From CAZRGV01 sp964599655 (GTDB lineage Bacteria; Planctomycetota; Planctomycetia; Isosphaerales; Isosphaeraceae), in assembly GCA_964599655.1 (NCBI GenBank), contig CAZRGV010000206.1, positions 1-8,677 of the forward strand: a stretch of 8,677 nt of DNA, in the 5' to 3' direction. The notes beneath the pieces are model-generated. The model did not search any database. It saw nothing but the letters and a program-made list of their open reading frames with translations, and had not been told where the DNA came from. Position 1 is the first letter of the stretch; every line of letters begins with the position of its first letter. Below are positions 1 through 6,132 of this stretch, piece by piece. The position numbers were made by a program, and so were the translations under genes.

Positions 1-871
1 CGCCTCCCATCGAGAGCCCCGCCAGCGCGCGATTCTGGGCGCCCGCCTTGACGCAGTAGGTCTTCTCCACGAACGGAACAATCTCTTTCAGCAACTCGTT
101 CGTGAACCGATTCTGAGCCGCCTCCATCGCCGCTCGGAACTCCGGTGACGGCGGTGAACCCGGCGCAACGCGCGGCAAATTCTCCGGCCTCGGCAGGCTT
201 CCGTTCGGCATCACCACAAGCATCGGCACGGCCTGACCCGCCGCGATCAGGTTGTCGAGAATGAACCCCGCTCGACCAATCGTGCTCCAGCCCGAATCCT
301 CGTCGCCAGCACCGTGGAGCAGGTAGAGAACCGGATACGTCTCGGAACCGCCTTCGTACCCTGGAGGCGTGTAGACGTGCATGCGTCTCTGCGTGTCGAG
401 CGTTCCGGAATGATACCAAACGGCGCGAATCTCGCCGTGGGGCACATCCCTGGTCGCCTCGAAATCGGCCTGTTCACCCGGTACAAGGAACATGCTCTCC
501 AGGCTATTGATCCCCTGCTTGATCATCGGATTCTTGGGATCGACCGTGCGAACCCCATCGACCAGAAACGTGTAGCTATAAAAATCCGGCGTGAGCGGTC
601 CCACGGTGATCGACCAGACCCCTTGCTCATCCTTGGCCAACTTGCCGCCAGGTCCGAAATCGCCCGAAACCGAGACCTCGCTGGCCTTCGGCGCGTAGAT
701 CCGGAATGTCACCTTGTGGTCGGAACTGATCTCGGTAGACTTCAACGTGTCGTTCGGCGTCGGTTCCCGCCTCGGAAACTGCGCGTGGGCCAGGGACTGC
801 CCCATGGAAACGACCACCGACAGGGCGATCCACGCCCTCAGTCGACAACGAGAAGTTCGCGGCGGATTCAT
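1..871 (-). CDS. Secreted CE1-type esterase, N-terminal half (cut at left edge)
   Basis: This is probably an exported serine esterase of the enterochelin esterase/feruloyl esterase (CE1, esterase D) group. The 290 residues present begin with a signal peptide: Arg-rich start, hydrophobic 13-27, likely cleavage after AHA at 28-30. Residues about 46-118 resemble a CBM48-like or early-set beta-sandwich (VTFRIYAPKASEVSVSGDF, then FYSYTFLVDG and DPKNP), a module often placed before this esterase domain. The alpha/beta-hydrolase domain follows, with VLYLLHGAGDEDSGW at 181-195 (oxyanion-hole region), VVMPNG at 219-224, and the nucleophile elbow GLSMGG at 285-290 with Ser287. The window ends there, so the catalytic Asp and His and roughly the last hundred residues are missing. 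The ATG has a GAGGAG SD seven bases upstream. The substrate is unknown; a carbohydrate ester is plausible. The family call is firm, the substrate is not. Confidence 0.85.
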   Translation of the reverse strand, partial: MNPPRTSRCRLRAWIALSVVVSMGQSLAHAQFPRREPTPNDTLKSTEISSDHKVTFRIYAPKASEVSVSGDFGPGGKLAKDEQGVWSITVGPLTPDFYSYTFLVDGVRTVDPKNPMIKQGINSLESMFLVPGEQADFEATRDVPHGEIRAVWYHSGTLDTQRRMHVYTPPGYEGGSETYPVLYLLHGAGDEDSGWSTIGRAGFILDNLIAAGQAVPMLVVMPNGSLPRPENLPRVAPGSPPSPEFRAAMEAAQNRFTNELLKEIVPFVEKTYCVKAGAQNRALAGLSMGG

Positions 872-878
872 GAAATTG

Positions 879-884
879 CTCCTC
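879..884 (-). promoter_or_regulatory. Ribosome binding site of the esterase gene
   Basis: GAGGAG on the minus strand lies seven bases before the ATG at 871. It is one of the strongest SD sites in the window and fixes the esterase start, which also agrees with the signal peptide. Confidence 0.7.
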
Positions 885-901
885 ACGAATGTTAAAAGAC
901 T

Positions 902-930
902 ATTGAATTGAGCGATAGCGACCTCTACAA
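902..930 (-). promoter_or_regulatory. Possible sigma-70-like promoter of the esterase gene
   Basis: On the minus strand TTGTAG (925-930) and TTCAAT (902-907) are separated by 17 bases, with the -10 box 30 bases before the start codon. The -10 matches TATAAT at four of six positions and the -35 matches TTGACA at only three. The 143-base gap after the DoxX-like gene makes an independent promoter plausible. The call rests on box matching alone. Confidence 0.25.
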
Positions 931-1014
931 AAGCAACGCTCATCTCATCGAGTCAGCGAACGCCTCGGGGTGAACCGGCCCTCGCCGACTCGAGCACCAC
1001 CTCGATCAGGCGAA

Positions 1015-1539
1015 CTAAGGCGCCGAGGTTCTCCGGTACTCCCCCTCGGTCTTCGGTTTCCAGAACCAGCCGAAGAGGAGCCCATCAAGCGATAGATAAT
1101 TACTCGTCACAGGTGAAAGCCAGAGGATTGCCGCGTCGGTCAGGATATAGAGGAAGTGTGATGGGATCTTGGCCATCGCCTCCGGCGTCGTCGCCACCAG
1201 CAGCAGACCAAAGAGCAACTTGACCAGGAGCACCCCCGTCAGAAACGCCGTCAAGGTGGTCCAGAAGCCAAGGATGAGCGCGCCTCCAAGCGCCACCTCG
1301 GCGTAAGGCAACGTGTCGGCGAACAATTTCAAGGCCCAGGGAAGCCGCTTGCCCAGAATGGTGTTCTCGAACTGGTCGACGATCATCCCGGGGTATTTTC
1401 CAGCCTGCTTCGCCTCAAACTTCTGGACTCCAGCGATCAAGAACATCACACCAAGCGCCGTCCGTAACACGAACGCCACGAGACTTCGTGTCAAGGGCCC
1501 CGGCTCCCGGCGCAACGTGATCATCATGGGAGATTCCAT
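1015..1539 (-). CDS. DoxX-like four-helix membrane protein
   Basis: This is a small integral membrane protein of the DoxX/DoxD-like superfamily, 174 residues from the chosen start. Four hydrophobic segments are visible: about 19-38 (with TALGVMFLIAG, followed by QKF), 77-96 (YAEVALGGALILGFW), 97-117 (TAFLTGVLLVKLLFGLLLVA) and 127-148 (SHFLYILTDAAILWLSP). The first helix followed by xxKF and the E81 in the second segment are typical of DoxX proteins. Biochemical roles across this family are poorly defined. Some members act with thiosulfate:quinone oxidoreductase or in redox and sulfur stress, but nothing here indicates which. The ATG at 1539 is preferred over an in-frame TTG at 1557 because GGAAGGA lies nine bases before it. 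It is 85 bases downstream of coaD and may share that transcript. Confidence 0.8.
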   Translation of the reverse strand: MESPMMITLRREPGPLTRSLVAFVLRTALGVMFLIAGVQKFEAKQAGKYPGMIVDQFENTILGKRLPWALKLFADTLPYAEVALGGALILGFWTTLTAFLTGVLLVKLLFGLLLVATTPEAMAKIPSHFLYILTDAAILWLSPVTSNYLSLDGLLFGWFWKPKTEGEYRRTSAP

Positions 1540-1548
1540 GATTGTGTA

Positions 1549-1555
1549 TCCTTCC
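1549..1555 (-). promoter_or_regulatory. Ribosome binding site deciding the DoxX-like start
   Basis: GGAAGGA on the minus strand sits nine bases before the ATG at 1539. It overlaps the alternative TTG codon at 1555-1557, so it could only serve the ATG. This sets the protein at 174 rather than 180 residues. Confidence 0.6.
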
Positions 1556-1569
1556 AAATGCTAGGATAA

Positions 1570-1588
1570 AAGGTTCTCATGAAACCTT
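1570..1588 (-). terminator. Weak hairpin with short T run after coaD
   Basis: On the minus strand AAGGTT, a seven-base loop and AACCTT form a six-base-pair stem running directly into TTTTATCC. The position, 36 bases past the coaD stop, fits an intrinsic terminator or an attenuating hairpin between coaD and the DoxX-like gene. The stem has only two G-C pairs and the T run is short, so at most partial termination is expected. Confidence 0.25.
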
Positions 1589-1624
1589 GGTCGCCAACGT
1601 TTGAGTCGCGTCCTTCCCACGCCA

Positions 1625-2128
1625 TCAGCCCGTCGGCATGGTTCGGATTTTCTCCATGATCGGTCCGACCAGCGAGGCGGGAACGAACCGGGAGACGGCC
1701 GATTCCCCGCCAAACCGCGCGACCTGCTTGATGAGCGTGCTCGACACATGCGAATACTCGCCGTCCGCCATCAGGAAGACGGTCTCGATTTCCGGGTCAA
1801 GTCGCTGGTTGGTCAGGGTCATGCTGAACTCATATTCCATGTCGGAGAGCGTTCGCACACCTCGAAGAATAATTCTCGCGCCGATCCGACGCACGAACTG
1901 GACCGCCAGCTCGTTAAACGGTTCGACTCGCACATTGACAAAAGGCCGGACCACCTGCCTCGCCAGTGCCACGCGCTCGTCGATATCAAACAACATTTGC
2001 TTGTTGGGATTGACACCAATGCCGACGACGAGCTCGTCGAACAGTTTCGCCCCTCGCCGGATCACGTCAAGATGGCCGAGCGTCAGGGGGTCAAACGTCC
2101 CGGTGAAAACCGCCTTGCGCTGGTTCAT
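1625..2128 (-). CDS. coaD: Phosphopantetheine adenylyltransferase
   Basis: CoaD catalyses the penultimate step of coenzyme A synthesis in the cytosol: 4'-phosphopantetheine plus ATP gives dephospho-CoA plus pyrophosphate. The 167-residue product has the usual length and follows the E. coli enzyme end to end. The nucleotidyltransferase signature is GTFDPLTLGH at 10-19, with the TxGH motif at 16-19. ERVALA at 51-56, the substrate-binding ILRGVRTLSDMEYE at 87-100, and the second ATP-binding motif SSTLIK at 129-134 are all intact. The ATG at 2128 starts the protein exactly where the family begins; GGGTGG lies seven bases upstream. The open frame extends 28 codons further upstream, but that stretch resembles no CoaD sequence. 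The gene follows the class V enzyme by 80 bases. It is the most secure assignment here along with aroB and bioF. Confidence 0.97.
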   Translation of the reverse strand: MNQRKAVFTGTFDPLTLGHLDVIRRGAKLFDELVVGIGVNPNKQMLFDIDERVALARQVVRPFVNVRVEPFNELAVQFVRRIGARIILRGVRTLSDMEYEFSMTLTNQRLDPEIETVFLMADGEYSHVSSTLIKQVARFGGESAVSRFVPASLVGPIMEKIRTMPTG

Positions 2129-2208
2129 GAATACGCCACCCGACAGAGGAAATTCCCTCGTTGGCTCCCGCGTCACGTCCGCAGTCTGGCGTGAACGACA
2201 CGCGATTG

Positions 2209-3342
2209 TCAATCGATCGACCGCAGACCTTCACCCAGGCGATCCAGATCGTCATCGCTATTGTAGAAATGCGGGCTGACTCGAACGTTTCCACGACGGC
2301 TCGACAGGGCAATTCCTCGCTCTCGCATGCGTCTCGCGAAGCGGTCGGGATCCACCCCTGGCTTTTCCAACGCGACGATGCCCGAGAGATCCTCGGGTCG
2401 CGTGGATCCGCGGATGGTCCATCCCGCGGACCTCGCGGTTTCTCGAACGGCCTCGGCCCGTTCGAGAATCCGGCTCGACACGGCCTCGGGCCCCAGTTCC
2501 TTCAGCAGCGACACGCTGGCGCCGAACGCCAGCAACCCGGGCATATTGAACGTGCCCCCCTCCCAGCGCTGGGCGTTTGGCTTGAGCCGGAAGTCGATCT
2601 TCGGCGTGTTGTACGACGTGACGACGCTGTGCCAGCCGACTCCGAGCGGCCGGAGCCGCTCAATCCAGTCACGGCGGACGTACAGGACCCCTGCCCCTTC
2701 TGGCCCAAGAAGCCACTTGTGCCCATCGGCACAGAGGAAGTCGATCGGCGTGCGCCTCACGTCGATCGTCAGCGGGCCAAGCCCCTGAATCGCGTCCACG
2801 AACAGGGCCGCGCCGCGAGACCGGCAAAGTTCCCCAATCGCATCGAGATCATTCCGGAATCCCGACGCGAACTCCACATGACTGATCGTCAGAACCCGGG
2901 TGCGCTCGTCCATCGCGGCCGCCAGGTCCTCGACCCAGATCCGTCCGTCGCGGCTCGGGACCGTCCGGAGCGAGACTCCCCGATCGGCCAAATTCATCCA
3001 TGGATAAATATTTGATGGGTATTCTTCCTCCGCCGTCACGACCTGATCCCCGTCGCGCCAGGGGAAACCCTCGGCGATCAGGCCGATGCCGTGCGTCGTG
3101 CTGTTGACGAAGGCGATCTCGTCCGGCTCGGCATGGATCAACTGGGCCAGGTCGCGGCGGATGATCTCGAGTTTTCGTTCCCAGGTCGACCAGTGGACGA
3201 CACCGTTCCGCTCCTGCTCGTCGATCCAGGCCCGCATCATGTCGCCCGACCGTTTCGGCAAGGGGGACACGGCCGCGTGGTCGAAGTACGCCCACTGCTC
3301 GGTCACCGGGAATTCGGCCTTTCGCACCGCGTCCCAATCCAC
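2209..3342 (-). CDS. Class V aminotransferase-fold PLP enzyme, substrate unknown
   Basis: This is a fold-type I PLP enzyme of the class V group (cysteine desulfurase/isopenicillin N epimerase-like), 377 residues. Visible landmarks are YFDHAAVSPLP at 19-29, the cofactor phosphate-binding STTHG at 81-85, EEEYPSN at 105-111, the PLP-ring-binding Asp183 with Gln186 (FVDAIQGLGP), the Schiff-base lysine Lys209 in ADGHKWLLGP, and Arg354 in NVRVSPHFYN, where relatives bind the substrate carboxylate. The loop that carries the catalytic cysteine in SufS-type desulfurases reads ALSSRRGNVRVSPH and has no cysteine. Desulfurase activity is therefore unlikely, and an epimerase, lyase or transaminase role is open. 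The GTG at 3342 is chosen because GGGAGG stands six bases before it. Another GTG at 3378 would add 12 residues but lacks an SD. It lies 80 bases upstream of coaD and 327 bases after bioF. Confidence 0.88.
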   Translation of the reverse strand: MDWDAVRKAEFPVTEQWAYFDHAAVSPLPKRSGDMMRAWIDEQERNGVVHWSTWERKLEIIRRDLAQLIHAEPDEIAFVNSTTHGIGLIAEGFPWRDGDQVVTAEEEYPSNIYPWMNLADRGVSLRTVPSRDGRIWVEDLAAAMDERTRVLTISHVEFASGFRNDLDAIGELCRSRGAALFVDAIQGLGPLTIDVRRTPIDFLCADGHKWLLGPEGAGVLYVRRDWIERLRPLGVGWHSVVTSYNTPKIDFRLKPNAQRWEGGTFNMPGLLAFGASVSLLKELGPEAVSSRILERAEAVRETARSAGWTIRGSTRPEDLSGIVALEKPGVDPDRFARRMRERGIALSSRRGNVRVSPHFYNSDDDLDRLGEGLRSID

Positions 3343-3669
3343 AGGCAACCTCCCGTCTCGCGGCGATGGGGCTCTCACCCTGAAAAGAGACTATCCGGCA
3401 GGAGCCGTCGCGGCCAAGCCCAAACCCGTCTCGACTCCAGCGGCCTGAGTCTGGCTCGGAACCTTCGCCGCACTGCCTCGCAGGCCGCAAGGATCTTGTC
3501 GAGCGAGGTTCTTCGATTCCGCGAGACGTCCTCCGCCGGCTCGGAGCGGCTTTCCCAACGCATGCTTCTCCCGGTCGTCGTTGAGCCGTTTCGCCCGCGT
3601 CGATCCATGCCGCCGACGTTGTGCGGCAGCGACAACCGGGGCAATCTCGACGATTCCCGCTCTCGTGGC
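3343..3669. other. 327-base gap without a convincing gene
   Basis: The region lies between the bioF stop and the class V enzyme start. It holds the GGGAGG ribosome binding site at its left end. The bioF frame stays open for 92 codons past the stop (to TAG at 3391-3393) without an ATG. A second minus-strand frame from ATG 3608 to TGA 3375 encodes a 77-residue Arg-rich peptide without a clear SD. Neither resembles a family I know, and both have mixed third positions unlike the neighbouring genes. I see no strong terminator, tRNA-like fold or clear promoter. It could be an untranslated leader, an eroded gene or an unrecognised small RNA. Confidence 0.5.
3349..3354 (-). promoter_or_regulatory. 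Ribosome binding site deciding the class V enzyme start
   Basis: GGGAGG on the minus strand is six bases before the GTG at 3342, an ideal arrangement. The competing GTG at 3378 has only CAGG immediately adjacent to it. This favours the 377-residue product over the 389-residue one. Confidence 0.6.
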
Positions 3670-4836
3670 TCAGCCTTGCAACGCCTCGAGCAGGGCGTCG
3701 AGGTCGGCCTCCGTGTGGGAGGCGGTCAGGCTGATTCGCAGCCGTGACGACCCGACCGGAACCGTTGGCGGCCGGATGGCGGGGACAAGGAATCCTCGCT
3801 CTCGAAGACGTCGCGAAAGCCCAAGCGCCGGATCGGGTTCCCCCAAGAGCAAGGGCACGATCGGTCCGGTCGAAGGCAGCACCTCGAAACCGGCCGTCCG
3901 AAGCCTCGAGCGGAGTGTCTCGCCGAGCCGTCGGACCGACTCGCGTCGCCAGGGCTCGGATTGAACGATCGCGAGCGACTCGGAGGCCGCGGCCGCGGCC
4001 GCGGGCGGGAGGGCCGTCGAATAAATCAAGGTTCGAGAATGGTTGATGAGATGATCGACCAGCCGTTTGGATCCGGCCACGAATCCGCCGATCGACCCAA
4101 GCGCCTTCGACAGCGTTCCGACCCGGACCTGCACGCGCTCCGCCACGCCGCATTCCGAGGCCGCTCCTCGCCCGTCGGGGCCGAAGACCCCCGTTCCGTG
4201 GGCTTCGTCGACCATCAAGATCGCCCCGAACCGCTCGGCCAGGTCGGCCAGATCGGCCAGAGGCGCAAGATCTCCGTCCATGCTGAAGACGCCATCGGTG
4301 ACGATCAAGGATCGTCGGAACCGCCCACAATCGCGTTCCAGGACCGTTGCCAGTCGATTGGTGTCGTTATGAGGATAGACCCGTAGCTGAGCGCCCGAAA
4401 GACGGGCCCCGTCCATCAAGCAGGCATGATTCAACCGATCGACATAAACCGCATCGCCGCGGCCCACGAGCGCCTTGATCGTTCCCAGATTGGCCGCGAA
4501 GCCCGTCGGAAAGAGCGCGACGGCTTCCGTTCGCTCGAACTTCGCCAGCGCCTCCGCGAGTTCCTGATGCGGCTCCCGCCATCCCGAAACCAGCGGCGAC
4601 GCCCCAGCCCCCCAGCCGAACCGCTCCGCCGCTCGAACTCCCGCCGCGACGATCCGAGGATCGGTCGCCAGCCCGAGGTAATCATTCGACGCGAAATGAA
4701 CCAGCCAGCGTCCCTCGCAGGCGATCCGCCCTGGTTTGGCCTCACCGAGCACCACCAGGGAACGTCCCAGCCCTTTTCGGGCCCATTCGGCCGCCTCGTC
4801 GTCGATCCAGCCCAAAGGGTCGCCCATGGTCATCAT
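3670..4836 (-). CDS. bioF: 8-amino-7-oxononanoate synthase (biotin synthesis)
   Basis: BioF condenses a pimeloyl thioester with L-alanine, releasing CO2, to make 8-amino-7-oxononanoate, the first committed step in building the biotin rings. The 388-residue protein has the standard length for this alpha-oxoamine synthase family. Landmarks are FASNDYLGL at 48-56, GAGASPLVSG at 76-85, FPTGFAAN at 109-116, the histidine that stacks on PLP in LNHACL at 135-140, GVFSMDGDLAPL at 182-193, VDEAHGTG at 209-216, and the PLP lysine Lys244 in TLSKALGSIGG. The C-terminal PAIRPPTVPVGSSRLRISLT at 352-371 is characteristic of BioF rather than of glycine C-acetyltransferase. The start has ATG codons at 4836, 4833 and 4827 and no clear SD, so it is uncertain by a few residues. 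It lies 33 bases after dprA and is probably cotranscribed with it. No other bio gene is in the window. Confidence 0.94.
   Translation of the reverse strand: MMTMGDPLGWIDDEAAEWARKGLGRSLVVLGEAKPGRIACEGRWLVHFASNDYLGLATDPRIVAAGVRAAERFGWGAGASPLVSGWREPHQELAEALAKFERTEAVALFPTGFAANLGTIKALVGRGDAVYVDRLNHACLMDGARLSGAQLRVYPHNDTNRLATVLERDCGRFRRSLIVTDGVFSMDGDLAPLADLADLAERFGAILMVDEAHGTGVFGPDGRGAASECGVAERVQVRVGTLSKALGSIGGFVAGSKRLVDHLINHSRTLIYSTALPPAAAAAASESLAIVQSEPWRRESVRRLGETLRSRLRTAGFEVLPSTGPIVPLLLGEPDPALGLSRRLRERGFLVPAIRPPTVPVGSSRLRISLTASHTEADLDALLEALQG
3985..4002. repeat. Three tandem GGCCGC units inside bioF
   Basis: Three perfect copies of the hexamer GGCCGC lie in frame within bioF and encode most of an uninterrupted alanine run at residues 279-284. 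E. coli BioF has a mixed Ala/Gln stretch at the equivalent place. A change in copy number would add or remove two alanines without breaking the frame. Confidence 0.8.
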
Positions 4837-4869
4837 TTTGAGAAACGCGGTGGAAAACGACGGTTCGGA

Positions 4870-5991
4870 TCACGTTCGGACGAACAGGTTCCCTGGCACG
4901 CGATGGATGAGCCGCCTCATCTCCAGCACGCTCAAGGTTGCCATCACTTGCGAGGCCGTCAATCGGGTCTTGTTTATCAACTCATCGACACTTTTTGGCA
5001 TTTCGTCAAGTTCACCAAGAAGCGAGCGTTCCTGCTCCGTCAGTTTCAGCTCGGCGGGATTCCGGATCGCGATCGCCTCGGGCCCTGGCTTGACCTCGCG
5101 CGCCAGCGGGCCGAGTTCTTCCAGAATGTCATCGACGGTCTCGACCAGTCTCGCGCCGTCTCGAATCAGGCGATGGCAACCTCGGCTCGGCAAGCTATCC
5201 ACGGGGCCCGGCACGGCGAACACCTCGCGGTTCTGCTCCATGGCGTGTTTGACCGTGACCAGCGACCCGCTCCGAGGCGTCGCCTCCACGACGACCACGC
5301 CGAGGCTCAGACCGGAAATGATCCGATTCCGCTGGGGAAACAGGCCGGCCATCGGCGCCTGTCGCATCGGCATCTCGCTGAGAATCGCCCCGGCCCGGGA
5401 GATTTCCCTCGCGAGATCGTCGTGCTCGGGTGGATAGATCGCGCCCAGGCCGTTCGCGAGAACGGCGATGGTTCGCCCGCCCGCCTTCAACGCTCCGCGA
5501 TGGGCGGCCGCGTCGATGCCCCGGGCCAGTCCCGAGACGACCGTCAGGCCCACCCGCGCGAGCGACTGCGCCAGCCGTTCGGCCGTGCGCAGGCCGTAGG
5601 TCGTGCAACGCCTCGAACCGACGATCGCGATCGCCAGCGCATCGACCGGTTCGATGGTCCCTCGCAGGTAGAGCAGCGGTGGCGGATCGTCGATCTCCTT
5701 CAACGGTTGCGGAAATGCCGGATCGCTACTGGGAAGAACGCGAACGCCGCGCTGGGCGCAGAGGGCCAGTTCCGCGTCGGGGTCGAACTCGCGCCTCGCG
5801 TCGGCGATACGAGCCGCCAGCCTGAGTCCAACCCCCGGCACCTCCTTGAGCCGCGACAAGGGGGACGAGAGCACCTTTCCGGCCGTACCGAACTGCTCCA
5901 GAAGCGCCCGGAACGTCCTTGGCCCGACACCGGGCACCATGGTCAAGCAAACTAAGTCGCGGAGCTCGGCATCGGGGGGAGTTGCCTGCAT
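4870..5991 (-). CDS. dprA: DNA-processing protein DprA (Smf)
   Basis: DprA binds single-stranded DNA in the cytosol and loads RecA onto it. It is needed for transformation in competent species and is widely conserved elsewhere. The 373-residue product has the three-part layout of longer DprA proteins. Helix-hairpin-helix segments lie at the N-terminus (MVPGVGPRTF at 18-27 and VPGVGLRLAARI at 51-62). The Rossmann-like core runs from about 85 to 290, with IVGSRRCTTYG at 123-133, VVSGLARGIDAAAH at 151-164, FPQRNRIISGLS at 218-229 and the SGSLVT loop at 241-246. A DprA-type winged helix follows from about 315 to 373. The ATG at 5991 has only a weak GAG eight bases upstream. An in-frame TTG at 6009 would add six residues. 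bioF follows 33 bases later. No competence or uptake gene is adjacent, so a role in natural transformation cannot be inferred from context. Confidence 0.95.
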   Translation of the reverse strand: MQATPPDAELRDLVCLTMVPGVGPRTFRALLEQFGTAGKVLSSPLSRLKEVPGVGLRLAARIADARREFDPDAELALCAQRGVRVLPSSDPAFPQPLKEIDDPPPLLYLRGTIEPVDALAIAIVGSRRCTTYGLRTAERLAQSLARVGLTVVSGLARGIDAAAHRGALKAGGRTIAVLANGLGAIYPPEHDDLAREISRAGAILSEMPMRQAPMAGLFPQRNRIISGLSLGVVVVEATPRSGSLVTVKHAMEQNREVFAVPGPVDSLPSRGCHRLIRDGARLVETVDDILEELGPLAREVKPGPEAIAIRNPAELKLTEQERSLLGELDEMPKSVDELINKTRLTASQVMATLSVLEMRRLIHRVPGNLFVRT

Positions 5992-6068
5992 AAATTGAAC
6001 TCGATCCAACCGAAGGTTTTCGCGGCGTCCGGGCCGAACACAATCGAATGGGTTTTCCGAACCCAGGA

Positions 6069-6082
6069 CGTTCGATCGAACG
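6069..6082. promoter_or_regulatory. Perfect 14-base palindrome upstream of dprA
   Basis: CGTTCGATCGAACG reads identically on both strands and lies 78 bases before the dprA ATG, in the 141-base gap after the unknown secreted protein gene. Its symmetry and position fit a repressor or activator operator. The half-site order (GTTC then GAAC) is the reverse of the Gram-positive LexA box (GAAC-N4-GTTC), so it is not simply an SOS box. No T run follows, so a terminator is unlikely. Confidence 0.3.
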
Positions 6083-6132
6083 ATTTCCGAATCCGTGATG
6101 GGCCGCGAACCGCCCCCGCCGACGCGTATCGC

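Noticed and set aside
2189..2203. Hairpin GCGTG-aacga-CACGC between the class V enzyme gene and coaD
   Set aside because: The stem is only five base pairs and no T run follows on either strand, so it is not supportable as a terminator.
2129..2212. 28-residue N-terminal extension of CoaD
   Set aside because: CoaD proteins begin a few residues before the GTFDP motif. The extension matches nothing in the family, and the ATG at 2128 fits.
3375..3608. 77-codon minus-strand frame ending in a GTGA overlap
   Set aside because: It has no clear ribosome binding site, an Arg-rich composition and mixed third positions. The GTG it overlaps is not the preferred start of the next gene. It is kept only as part of the gap description.
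2849..4330. Minus-strand open frame of 493 codons
   Set aside because: It overlaps bioF and the class V enzyme in another frame on the same strand. Its Arg/Gly-rich translation contains only frame-shifted copies of their sequence.
4426..5955. Plus-strand open frame of 509 codons
   Set aside because: It lies entirely opposite bioF and dprA, whose motifs are intact. The translation is rich in Arg, Gln and Pro with no recognisable domain, as expected for an antisense frame in high-GC DNA.
6049..6065. Hairpin TGGGTT-TTCCG-AACCCA upstream of dprA
   Set aside because: The six-base-pair stem has no T run after it. It is too weak to call a terminator and not symmetric enough to prefer over the nearby perfect palindrome as an operator.
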